This document shows, in pieces, positions 53,088 to 60,563 of a stretch of DNA of 64,000 bases. The stretch spans positions 62,001-126,000 of the forward strand of contig NZ_JBEGII010000001.1 in NCBI RefSeq assembly GCF_040675875.1. The letters are read 5' to 3'. Numbering within the stretch: the stretch's first letter is position 1; each line of letters opens with the position of its first letter. Source of the stretch: Microbacterium sp. LWO12-1.2 (GTDB taxonomy: Bacteria > Actinomycetota > Actinomycetes > Actinomycetales > Microbacteriaceae). Made by a program: the position numbers and the translations under genes. The notes under the pieces are model-generated. The model made no database searches. It worked only from the letters and a program-made list of their open reading frames with translations, and was not told where the DNA came from.

Positions 53088-54698
53088 ATGAACACATCAG
53101 GTCCCGGACCGGCACCCGGCGGCGCCACCGCCCTGAGCTCCGCCGCGCCACAGTCGATCTGGGCGCCGCTGTCCGTTCCCATCTTCCGGGCGCTCTGGCT
53201 GACGGCCCTGGTCAGCAACATCGGTACATGGATGCAGACCGTCGGAGCGCAGTGGTTCATGGTGGAGCAGCACACTCATCCGCTGCTCATCGCCCTCATC
53301 CAGACGGCGTCCGCCGCCCCCGTCCTGCTTCTCGGCATTCCCGCAGGGGTGCTCGGTGAGTTCTTGAATCGTCGGTCGGTCCTCATCTGGATGCAGACGC
53401 TGCAGGTGTTGCTGAGCGCGGCGCTGGTGACGCTGACCGCGACGGGCGAGATGACGCCCTACCTGCTGCTGGTCATCACTCTGCTCCTCGGCGCGGCGAC
53501 GGCGGTGCAGTTGCCCGCCTACCAAGCGCTGTCGGCGGAGATCGTCCCGCTGCGGATGGTGCCGATGGCCGCCTCGCTGAGCGCGGTATCGGTCAACGTG
53601 GCCCGCGCCATCGGACCTGCGATCGCGGGTGTGCTCCTGTCGAGCTTCGGAGTCGCTTTCGTCTTCGGGATGAACCTGCTCTCCTTCGCCGCGTTCCTCG
53701 TCGTGCTGGTCGCCTGGCGCACGTATCGCCCAGACGTCCATCAGGCCGAGCGCTTCGTCGACGCGGCGCGTGCGGGGCTCCGCTACGTCGCGCAGGCCGC
53801 CGTCGTGCGGCGGATGTATGTGCGACTCGGGGCGTTCGTCGTCCCGGCCAGCGTGCTGTACGCGCTGTTGCCGCTCCTCGCCACCCAGCGACTGAAGCTC
53901 GACTCCGCGGGGTACGGTCTTCTGCTCGCAGGACTCGGGATCGGATCCGTCGCGGCCGCGTTCCTGATCCCGTGGTTCCACGCCCTCGGCGCCAATCGGA
54001 CGGTGCTGCTGTCATCGGTGCTGTTCGGATTCGCGACAGTCGGAGTTGCGGCGTCGCCTCACATCACGCTGACACTGCCGATCCTCGCGGTTGCCGGGGC
54101 CGCGTGGATCGGCGTCGTCGCCACGCTGAACGGCGCCGTTCAGTCGTTCCTCCCGATCTGGGTCCGCGCCCGGGGGCTGTCCGTCTACCAGATGGTGCTC
54201 TACGGGGCCATGGCGACCGGTGGTCTCGCGAGCGGAATTGTCGCGGGGTGGATCGGCGCGATCGTCACCAGCGCCATCGCGGGAGCGGTGACGCTCCTCG
54301 TCGCCGCGTCGCAACTCCTCTGGCCACTGCTCGACACAGCAGACAAGAGAAGAGAGACCTTCACGCTTCCGTTGGCGGATGCCGTGCAGGAGGTCGATGG
54401 CACGCGCCCCACCCTGGTCCTGGTCCGCTACGACGTCGCCGAGGAGCAGGAGGCCGCGTTCGTGCAGCAGATGGGCGCCGTCGAGCACAGCCGACGACGC
54501 ACAGGCGCGCGCACCTGGGCGCTGTATCAGGACCGTGAGGACGGCACGTGGGTGGAGGTTTTCGGCATCGGCAGCTGGAGCGAACATCTCCAACAGCACC
54601 GAACCAGACTCACACGATACGACCAGGTCGTGATCGAGACGGCGAGCGCCCTCGCACGGTCGGTGGACGTGAACCACCTCATCGAGCACGACACATGA
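53088..54698 (+). CDS. MFS_3-family exporter with C-terminal ABM-like domain
   Basis: Multi-span exporter of 536 residues from the ATG at 53088 with GGAGAG upstream (about 53078-53083). Residues 1-430 are MFS with the family motif SNIGTWMQTVGAQWFM (MFS_3, formerly DUF894) and loops such as LLSSVLFGFATVGVA. The last 100 residues (from EVDGTRPTLVLVRYDVAEEQ) look like a dimeric alpha/beta barrel of the ABM type. Members of MFS_3 export siderophores, drugs or organic acids. The stop overlaps the ATG of the next gene (ATGA). Confidence 0.82.
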   Translation: MNTSGPGPAPGGATALSSAAPQSIWAPLSVPIFRALWLTALVSNIGTWMQTVGAQWFMVEQHTHPLLIALIQTASAAPVLLLGIPAGVLGEFLNRRSVLIWMQTLQVLLSAALVTLTATGEMTPYLLLVITLLLGAATAVQLPAYQALSAEIVPLRMVPMAASLSAVSVNVARAIGPAIAGVLLSSFGVAFVFGMNLLSFAAFLVVLVAWRTYRPDVHQAERFVDAARAGLRYVAQAAVVRRMYVRLGAFVVPASVLYALLPLLATQRLKLDSAGYGLLLAGLGIGSVAAAFLIPWFHALGANRTVLLSSVLFGFATVGVAASPHITLTLPILAVAGAAWIGVVATLNGAVQSFLPIWVRARGLSVYQMVLYGAMATGGLASGIVAGWIGAIVTSAIAGAVTLLVAASQLLWPLLDTADKRRETFTLPLADAVQEVDGTRPTLVLVRYDVAEEQEAAFVQQMGAVEHSRRRTGARTWALYQDREDGTWVEVFGIGSWSEHLQQHRTRLTRYDQVVIETASALARSVDVNHLIEHDT

Positions 54699-55771
54699 GC
54701 GCGGCCCGTATCGCACGGGCGCTCGTGCGGTTTGCTCCCGCGTCCGGTGCGTGGGTTCCCGCCACACAGGCCGCCGTCGCCGTCGCCGGTCCGCCGGCGG
54801 TGTTCGCCGCCGTCGGACATCTGCGTCTGGGGCTGCTCGCCTCTTTCGGAGCACTCATCGTGCTCTACCTCTCCGGGCGCAGCAGACGCGAGCGCGCCGC
54901 GAAGCTGCCGGTCATCGCTGCCGGTTTCCTCGCGGGAGCCGTCGCCGGCATCAGCACCGGAAGCTCCCTGCCGGCCAGTCTGCTCGCCATGAGCATCATC
55001 GGCGTCGGGTTCTCGTACCTGAGCCTGACGTTTGATGTGGGCCCGCCCGGCGCCATCTTCCCTGTCCTCACCGCCGGTTCCCTGGGTCAGCTCACGGCAC
55101 CCGTGTCGACGGGGGGAGGCGGGGCGGACCCGCTGCACGTGCTCCCGGTCGTGGGGCTGGGCGTCGTGGCCGGGTACCTCGTGATCGTCGCGCCACTCGC
55201 GGTGCACCGCGTACGCGCGGGGGATGCGAAGCTCCCCACGGACTACCGCTGGACGTACACCCGGGGACCGGATTCCGTCCGCATCTTCGCACGCCTCGCC
55301 GTCGCCGTCGCCCTTGCGGTGCTCGTGAGCGCATCGCTGGGGCTCCACCACGGGGGATGGGTGCTCCTCGCCGTCATCGGCATCCTGCAGAAGGACTCCG
55401 ATCTGCACCTCGGGACCCTCCGGATGGCCCAGCGGCTCATCGGAACGTCTCTCGGTGTCTGCATCGCACTCGTGTTCTTGCTGTGGATACCGGAGGGGTT
55501 CGCGCTCGTCGCTGTCGTCGGTGCCCTCGTCTTCGGGTTCGTGTTCTTCCTCCACAGCAACCTCATGTTCGCGCTTATGCTGGTGACTCCGATGGCGCTG
55601 CTTCTGGTGGCCGGCGGCAGTCGTCCGCTCCTCGAGGCATCCATGGGTACGCGGATCATCGACACCGTCGCCGGGGGTGCGGTCGCCGGCGCCGTGCTGT
55701 GCGCAGCAGCTGTCAGCCGCCGGTGGGCCGTGCGCGGCACTCGAACCCCGAGCTCGACGAAGGGGGTGTGA
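54695..55771 (+). CDS. FUSC-like/aromatic acid exporter-like membrane protein
   Basis: Membrane protein of 358 residues with about ten hydrophobic spans in two blocks. The second block has GGWVLLAVIGILQKDSDLH and then RLIGTSLGVCIALVFLLWIP, the FUSC-type conserved Gly-rich loop arrangement. The family includes p-hydroxybenzoic acid efflux and fusaric-acid resistance proteins. It overlaps the MFS_3 gene by four bases. Its stop codon lies in the stem of a 21-bp hairpin. Confidence 0.78.
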   Translation: MSAARIARALVRFAPASGAWVPATQAAVAVAGPPAVFAAVGHLRLGLLASFGALIVLYLSGRSRRERAAKLPVIAAGFLAGAVAGISTGSSLPASLLAMSIIGVGFSYLSLTFDVGPPGAIFPVLTAGSLGQLTAPVSTGGGGADPLHVLPVVGLGVVAGYLVIVAPLAVHRVRAGDAKLPTDYRWTYTRGPDSVRIFARLAVAVALAVLVSASLGLHHGGWVLLAVIGILQKDSDLHLGTLRMAQRLIGTSLGVCIALVFLLWIPEGFALVAVVGALVFGFVFFLHSNLMFALMLVTPMALLLVAGGSRPLLEASMGTRIIDTVAGGAVAGAVLCAAAVSRRWAVRGTRTPSSTKGV

Positions 55772-55798
55772 CGCATACGTCACACCCCCTTCGTCGAG
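55753..55798. terminator. 21-bp perfect hairpin between convergent genes
   Basis: Bases 55753-55773 pair perfectly with 55778-55798 around a CATA loop (arm starts CTCGACGAAGGGGG). It separates the FUSC-like exporter gene, whose TGA is inside the left arm, from the convergent bicupin gene ending at 55810. The symmetry suggests a two-way terminator. Confidence 0.8.
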
Positions 55799-55809
55799 GG
55801 ATTCCCTGC

Positions 55810-57021
55810 TCAGCGGAGCGGGGTGATGCCCTGTGCACCGCGCGGGAAGGTCGCGAGCACCACGGGATCGATGTTGAGGTGCGCGGAGACGAGCTGCGGC
55901 GGCACATGGGAGAGCCAGTTCGCGAGGGAGATCTCCTCGTATTTGTCGGTGCGGAACACCTCGAGGAACTGCAGCACGTCGTCACCGGTGTTCTCGATGT
56001 AGTGGCCGAAGTTCTTGCGCACCACACCGACGTCTCCGGCGCGGAAATCGGTGGTGTTCGCGTGCGGACCGGTATTGAAGACGGTCATCCGGGCGGATCC
56101 ACGCAGGTAGTACTGCCACTCGTCGGCGTTGGGGTGCCAGTGCAACTCACGCATGGAGCCGGGCTCCACCGTCACCAAGGCTGCGGCCACCGTGCTCGAG
56201 TACGTGTAGTTGGAGGAGTCGGCGATCTGGATGCTTCCTCCGCTGTTCTGATACAGCGGCTTCGACCGCGACAGGCGGAAGATCACGGGCTCCATGCCCC
56301 ATTCGACTCCTGCAGCGGCCTGATCGACCTCCAGTGCGGGCGGTTCATCGCCGGGGAAGATCCAGAGGTTGTGCAACGGGATGTCGGAGAAGACCTCCTG
56401 CGCCACGCCGAAGTTCTTCGCGAGGACCTCGGGCGGCGTGTGTGCGAACCAGTCCGTCAGCAGCAACGTGTTCGACTCGGACTGGTCGCCGTCGTCGAAC
56501 GCGAGGACGAACTCCGCACCGTCCGGCCCCAGTCCCTGGAGGGAGTGCGGCGTGCCGGCGGGGAAGAACCACAGGTCGCCTTCCTCCACGTCTTCGACGG
56601 CGGGGAGCCCTGACCGGCTGAGCGTCGTGACCCGTGCCTTGCCCCGGGTCATGACCGCCCACTCGGCGGTCTGGTGCCAGTGCAGTTCGCGAATGCCGCC
56701 GGGTTCGAGGTACATGTTGACGCCGGCGATCTCGTCGGAGATGTGGAAATCCTGCTTCGTGAGCTCGCGCGCCCATCCGCCGCGCTGCACGCGGCGAGGT
56801 GAGATGTTGAACGAGGACCAGAAGAACGGCTGCGTGCTGATGTCCGTCGCAGGTGCGTGCATCTGATTCGGGAACTGCGACTCGATGGCCTCGTTCTGCG
56901 GCCCGGTCATGGTGTTGCTCTGCGGGCGGTCAGCGATGTTCACCTCGCCCTCCTGCGGCAGATCGGGGTTTCCGAACGTGGGGGTCTCATGTCCCAGCTG
57001 GGCGCTCTCGGACGTGTCCAT
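55810..57021 (-). CDS. Bicupin, oxalate decarboxylase type
   Basis: Two-domain cupin of 403 residues from the ATG at 57019-57021, which follows AAGGAGC. Metal site 1 is HWH (114-116) with E120 and H159; site 2 is HWH (294-296) with E301. The flexible lid loop reads SESNT at 181-185, where the second residue, Glu, is the acid of Bacillus OxdC (SENST), so decarboxylation of oxalate to formate and CO2 is favoured over oxidation. No signal peptide is seen. Divergent from the YoaK-like gene, convergent with the exporter. Confidence 0.88.
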   Translation of the reverse strand: MDTSESAQLGHETPTFGNPDLPQEGEVNIADRPQSNTMTGPQNEAIESQFPNQMHAPATDISTQPFFWSSFNISPRRVQRGGWARELTKQDFHISDEIAGVNMYLEPGGIRELHWHQTAEWAVMTRGKARVTTLSRSGLPAVEDVEEGDLWFFPAGTPHSLQGLGPDGAEFVLAFDDGDQSESNTLLLTDWFAHTPPEVLAKNFGVAQEVFSDIPLHNLWIFPGDEPPALEVDQAAAGVEWGMEPVIFRLSRSKPLYQNSGGSIQIADSSNYTYSSTVAAALVTVEPGSMRELHWHPNADEWQYYLRGSARMTVFNTGPHANTTDFRAGDVGVVRKNFGHYIENTGDDVLQFLEVFRTDKYEEISLANWLSHVPPQLVSAHLNIDPVVLATFPRGAQGITPLR

Positions 57022-57181
57022 TGGTAGCTCCTTCATGACGGTTCCGGACGTTACTGAGGAGTCTGCCGACGTGGGGTCGAACGGCGCATCGAGGAGTGAC
57101 GAGTGCTCTTTCGACTCTGGTCGGATGATCCGTTGACGGCAGCGCGGTCCCATGAGGACACGCCCGTCCTACGGAGGCTCC

Positions 57182-57910
57182 ATGTCGTCAACCGCCCGCA
57201 CGGCCACCCATCAGTACCCGCTGCTCGAGACCGCGGGTGCCGCGGTCGCCCTCGCGCTCACGTCCGGCCTCCTCAACGCCTGGACGTTCGCGCAGGTGGG
57301 CACGTTCGCGACGGTCCAGTCCGGGAACCTGCTGTCCATCGGCTACTTCCTCGCCGAGGGCGACCACGCCAAAGTGCTTCTCGCCGCGACCAGTGTCATC
57401 GTCTTCGCGTTCGGCGCCTTCGTGTGCAGCATCTACGTGCTCTGGCGAGCGCGGGAGAGCAGGCCCTATTCCGCTGAGGTCCTCGTCTTCGAGCTCACAG
57501 TTATCGCGATCCTTGCCTTGCTCACCGCGACGACCGGAATCAGCGGGTGGATCGTCGCGTGGGCGGTGAGCTTCATCGCGGGAGTGCAAGGCAACGCCTT
57601 CCATCGTGAGACGGGAATGCTCTACGGGAACATCGCCGTCACATCCGTCGTCCAGATGGCCGCGAGCCTCGTGGGGCGCGCACTCGGGCGCCGGATCTCA
57701 GATGACGGGCAGCCGCATATGCGGCCCGCCGGCGCGTACCTGGTCGTTCTCATCGCCTTCCTCGTCGGCGGTGGCCTCGGGTTCGCCATCGACCAGCTCT
57801 GGGAAGGGGCATCCCTCGCTGCCGCCGCTGTACTCCTGCTCGTGCTCTTCCTCTTCGCGGCCGCCGATCGGGGGTCCGTCGATCCGTCGCAGAACAATCC
57901 CACCCCCTGA
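57182..57910 (+). CDS. YoaK/DUF1275-family membrane protein
   Basis: Six-span membrane protein of 242 residues from the ATG at 57182, preceded by GGAGG. DUF1275 features seen: LLNAWTFAQVGTFATVQSGN in the first helices, FIAGVQGNAFHRETGMLYGN (the Q-N motif) and the closing span cluster. YoaK-type proteins are of unknown function, sometimes linked to small-molecule transport. It diverges from the oxalate decarboxylase gene (160 bp between starts), so joint regulation is possible. Confidence 0.85.
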   Translation: MSSTARTATHQYPLLETAGAAVALALTSGLLNAWTFAQVGTFATVQSGNLLSIGYFLAEGDHAKVLLAATSVIVFAFGAFVCSIYVLWRARESRPYSAEVLVFELTVIAILALLTATTGISGWIVAWAVSFIAGVQGNAFHRETGMLYGNIAVTSVVQMAASLVGRALGRRISDDGQPHMRPAGAYLVVLIAFLVGGGLGFAIDQLWEGASLAAAAVLLLVLFLFAAADRGSVDPSQNNPTP

Positions 57911-58057
57911 CCGGAGGAACGAGCACGCACACTCGTCAAAAGTAGGAGCACAACGGATCGACGTCGAGGTTACTTTGAAGGAGCTCCGCCGACCCACGCG
58001 GAGATCGCATGACAGAATCCGGGCCTTGCCCGGCTCGACTATCCCAGGGAGACTCTC

Positions 58058-58894
58058 ATGACCTTCGTGACCACGGACGACGGGACGGAAATCTACTTCA
58101 AGGATTGGGGTCCTCGCGACGCCCAGCCCATCGTGTTCCACCACGGCTGGCCGCTGTCGTCGGACGACTGGGATGCCCAGATGCTCTACTTCCTCGGCAA
58201 GGGCTTCCGCGTCATCGCCAGCGACCGTCGGGGTCACGGGCGTTCCTCGCAGACCAGCGTCGGCCACGATATGGACCACTACGCGAGCGACGTGAACGCC
58301 GTCGTCGAGCATCTCGACCTGCGCAACGCCGTCCACGTCGGTCACTCGACCGGCGGGGGACAGGTCGCCCGGTACGTCGCGAAGTACGGCGAGCCCCAGG
58401 GGCGCGTCGCCAAGGCCGTGCTCGTGTCATCCGTTCCGCCCCTGATGGTGCAGACGGACGCGAACCCCGAGGGCACGCCGATCTCCGTGTTCGATGGCTT
58501 CCGCGAGGCGCTGGCAGCGAACCGTGCCGAGTTCTTCCACGCTGTCGCCTCCGGTCCGTTTTACGGGTTCAACCGCGACGGGGCGACGGTATCGGAGCCC
58601 GTCGTCGCCAACTGGTGGCGTCAGGGAATGACCGGCAGCGCGCTCGCCCACTACGAGGGCATCAAGGCCTTCTCCGAAACCGACCAGACCGAGGACCTCA
58701 AGGCCATCTCCGTGCCGGTGCTCGTCTTGCAGGGCGATGACGATCAGGTCGTTCCGTACAAGGACGCCGCGGTCAAGCAGGCTGAGCTCCTGAGCGACGC
58801 GACCCTGAAGATCTACGAGGGCTACCCCCATGGCATGCTCACCACTCACGCCGACGTCATCAACCCCGACATCCTGGCGTTCATCCAGCAGTAG
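58058..58894 (+). CDS. Alpha/beta hydrolase (non-heme haloperoxidase/perhydrolase type)
   Basis: Hydrolase of 278 residues. The oxyanion region is FHHGWPLSSDDW, the nucleophile S97 lies in GHSTGGG, and the likely general base His is in GYPHGM near the C-terminus. The catalytic Asp is in VLVLQGDDDQVVP. This is the arylesterase/bacterial perhydrolase group. The organic acid substrate is unknown. The next feature downstream is the merR remnant and the cytochrome c genes. Confidence 0.9.
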   Translation: MTFVTTDDGTEIYFKDWGPRDAQPIVFHHGWPLSSDDWDAQMLYFLGKGFRVIASDRRGHGRSSQTSVGHDMDHYASDVNAVVEHLDLRNAVHVGHSTGGGQVARYVAKYGEPQGRVAKAVLVSSVPPLMVQTDANPEGTPISVFDGFREALAANRAEFFHAVASGPFYGFNRDGATVSEPVVANWWRQGMTGSALAHYEGIKAFSETDQTEDLKAISVPVLVLQGDDDQVVPYKDAAVKQAELLSDATLKIYEGYPHGMLTTHADVINPDILAFIQQ

Positions 58895-58985
58895 CGCGCA
58901 GCCGTGAGCAGGGGCAGCGTGTTCGACGATCTCGGGCGCGCTGCCCCTCTCGCATTCACGCCCTGGGCTACCGACCGCAGACGTG

Positions 58986-59038
58986 CACCTGCCCCCGTTT
59001 CGCGAGGGTGTCGCCGACGTGCTCGCGGGCTTCTGAGG
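58986..59038 (+). pseudogene. merR 3-prime remnant (direct repeat, copy 2)
   Basis: 53 bp matching the end of merR (40867-40920) with one missing base and two substitutions. In frame it still encodes FREGVADVLAGF and then a stop (TGA 59034-59036), where the intact gene continues with RGERG. Nothing of merR lies upstream of it here. It sits 51 bp before the tlpA start, so the ancestral gene order may have been merR next to the cytochrome c cluster. Confidence 0.75.
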
Positions 59039-59075
59039 CGGCCCAGTGTCCGGCCTATGCATAGGAACCCCCGCG

Positions 59076-59081
59076 TAAGCT
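59076..59081 (+). promoter_or_regulatory. Candidate -10 box (TAAGCT) for a leaderless tlpA transcript
   Basis: TAAGCT fits TANNNT and ends 7 nt before the GTG at 59089, the distance expected if transcription starts at the start codon itself. No ribosome site is visible upstream of the GTG. Pattern evidence only. Confidence 0.4.
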
Positions 59082-59088
59082 GAGAATC

Positions 59089-59757
59089 GTGCCTCCTGCT
59101 CTCTGGGTCCCCGAGCCTGTCGAGGGGCTTTCGTCCCGCAGCGGCCGCGCCTCCCGCACCGTGCGTTCGCGCCGTGCGTTCGGAGCTGCGCTCGCCGCTG
59201 TTCTCGCGATCGGTCTGAGCGCCTGCGCTCCGGATCCGGTGAGTGAGTCGTTCCTCAGCGGGGAGAACACCGGCTACGTGGCGGCCGATGGTGCGATCGT
59301 GGAGATCCCGGTGGCCGAGCGCGGTGAAGCGGTCGACTTCGGCGGCGTCACGGAAGACGGTGAGCCGTTCGACAGTGCCGACCTCGCCGGTCAGGTCACG
59401 GTCGTCAACTTCTGGTACGCCGGGTGCGCGCCCTGCCGAGTCGAAGCCGAAGACCTCGAGAGCGTCTGGCAGCAGTACGAAGACCAGGGTGTCTCGTTCG
59501 TCGGGATCAACACGCGTGACCAGGCCGACACGGCGAAGGCTTTCTCGGACGAGTTCGGGATCACCTACCCGAGCCTGATCGACGTCGAGACGGCTGAGGC
59601 CAAGCTCGCATTCGCCGAGGCCGTTCCGATCGCAGCGACCCCGACCACGCTCGTGCTCGACAAGCAGGGTCGTGTGGCCGCGCGCATCATCGGACCGATC
59701 GAGGGCACCTCGATCCTCTCCACGCTCGTCAAGGACGCGCTCGCGGAGACCTCGTGA
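59089..59757 (+). CDS. TlpA-like thioredoxin-fold lipoprotein, cytochrome c maturation
   Basis: Membrane-anchored, extracytoplasmic thiol-disulfide protein (222 residues) that keeps apocytochrome c cysteines reduced. The redox motif is WYAGCAPCRVEAEDLE. The lipoprotein signal ends with lipobox LSAC at about Cys45. The GTG at 59089 adds about 24 residues before the signal; part of these (WVPEPVEG) is encoded by a dispersed repeat, so GTG 59161 is a possible real start. First gene of the System II cluster; ends 16 bp before ccdA. Confidence 0.88.
   Translation: MPPALWVPEPVEGLSSRSGRASRTVRSRRAFGAALAAVLAIGLSACAPDPVSESFLSGENTGYVAADGAIVEIPVAERGEAVDFGGVTEDGEPFDSADLAGQVTVVNFWYAGCAPCRVEAEDLESVWQQYEDQGVSFVGINTRDQADTAKAFSDEFGITYPSLIDVETAEAKLAFAEAVPIAATPTTLVLDKQGRVAARIIGPIEGTSILSTLVKDALAETS
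59104..59127 (+). repeat. Dispersed 24-bp repeat (GAGCCTGTCGA core), copy in tlpA
   Basis: TGGGTCCCCGAGCCTGTCGA is followed by GGGG. A relative in reverse orientation is at 62264-62287. The two agree at 20 of 24 positions. It is in frame in the tlpA leader and adds residues WVPEPVEG. It resembles a dispersed element that has inserted in coding sequence. Confidence 0.6.
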
Positions 59758-59773
59758 GCCGTGCGGGAGCGTT

Positions 59774-60544
59774 GTGAACGCTGAAGCCATCATCGGATCC
59801 GGTGCGCTCTGGCTCGCCATCCCCGTCGCGATGCTCGCGGGTCTCGTGTCCTTCCTCTCGCCGTGCGTACTGCCTCTGGTCCCCGGATACCTGGGGTTCC
59901 TCGGCGGTGCCGTCGCGCCGCGTCCCTCGGGGACGGGCGCAGGATCGACGGACGCCGCCGGCAGTGGCCGCGGACGGCTCGTGCTCGGCGTGCTGTTGTT
60001 CATCCTCGGGTTCAGCGTCGTCTTCATCGCGCTGACGGTGCTCGGCGGGACCGCCGGTGTGTTCTTCCTGCGCTGGGGAGATCTGATCACCCGCATCCTC
60101 GGCGTCGTGATCATCCTGATGGGACTGGTCTTCCTCGGACTCTTCGGTTTCGCTCAGCGTGAGTTCCGCTTCCACGTCGACTCCAAGTTCGGCGTGATCG
60201 GCGCTCCTCTGCTCGGCATCGCGCTCGGCATCGGCTGGGCGCCGTGCATGGGCCCGACCCTCGCCGCGATCGTCGCCCTGTCCTTCAACGCCGGCGACCC
60301 CGTGCGTGCCGGATTCCTCGGCCTCGCCTACTCGCTCGGACTCGGCATCCCGTTCCTGCTCGTGGCGCTCGGCTTCGGCTGGGCGACCAAGACCGTCGGG
60401 TTCCTCCGCCGCCATATCCGCGTGGTGAACATCATCGGGGGAGTGCTCTTGATCGTGCTGGGCGTGCTGATGGTCACCGGCCTCTGGACCGACATCATGT
60501 CGCGAATGACGGCGGTGATCAGCAGTGTCCCGCTCCCCATCTGA
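59774..60544 (+). CDS. ccdA: Cytochrome c biogenesis protein CcdA
   Basis: Membrane electron carrier of 256 residues from the GTG at 59774. Six spans; the two redox cysteines are in SFLSPCVLPLVPGYLGFL and GIGWAPCMGPTLAAI, the DsbD-beta/CcdA signatures. It passes electrons from the thioredoxin system to TlpA/ResA. It is the second gene of the cluster. In mycobacteria its counterpart is Rv0527. Confidence 0.93.
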   Translation: MNAEAIIGSGALWLAIPVAMLAGLVSFLSPCVLPLVPGYLGFLGGAVAPRPSGTGAGSTDAAGSGRGRLVLGVLLFILGFSVVFIALTVLGGTAGVFFLRWGDLITRILGVVIILMGLVFLGLFGFAQREFRFHVDSKFGVIGAPLLGIALGIGWAPCMGPTLAAIVALSFNAGDPVRAGFLGLAYSLGLGIPFLLVALGFGWATKTVGFLRRHIRVVNIIGGVLLIVLGVLMVTGLWTDIMSRMTAVISSVPLPI

Positions 60545-60563
60545 TGAGAAGAACGCAGACGAG

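Noticed and set aside
40867..59038. Tyrosine-integrase attachment sites (attL/attR) of an integrative element
   Set aside because: The two copies differ by a gap and two substitutions and there is no integrase or conjugation gene; they are recorded only as a direct repeat.
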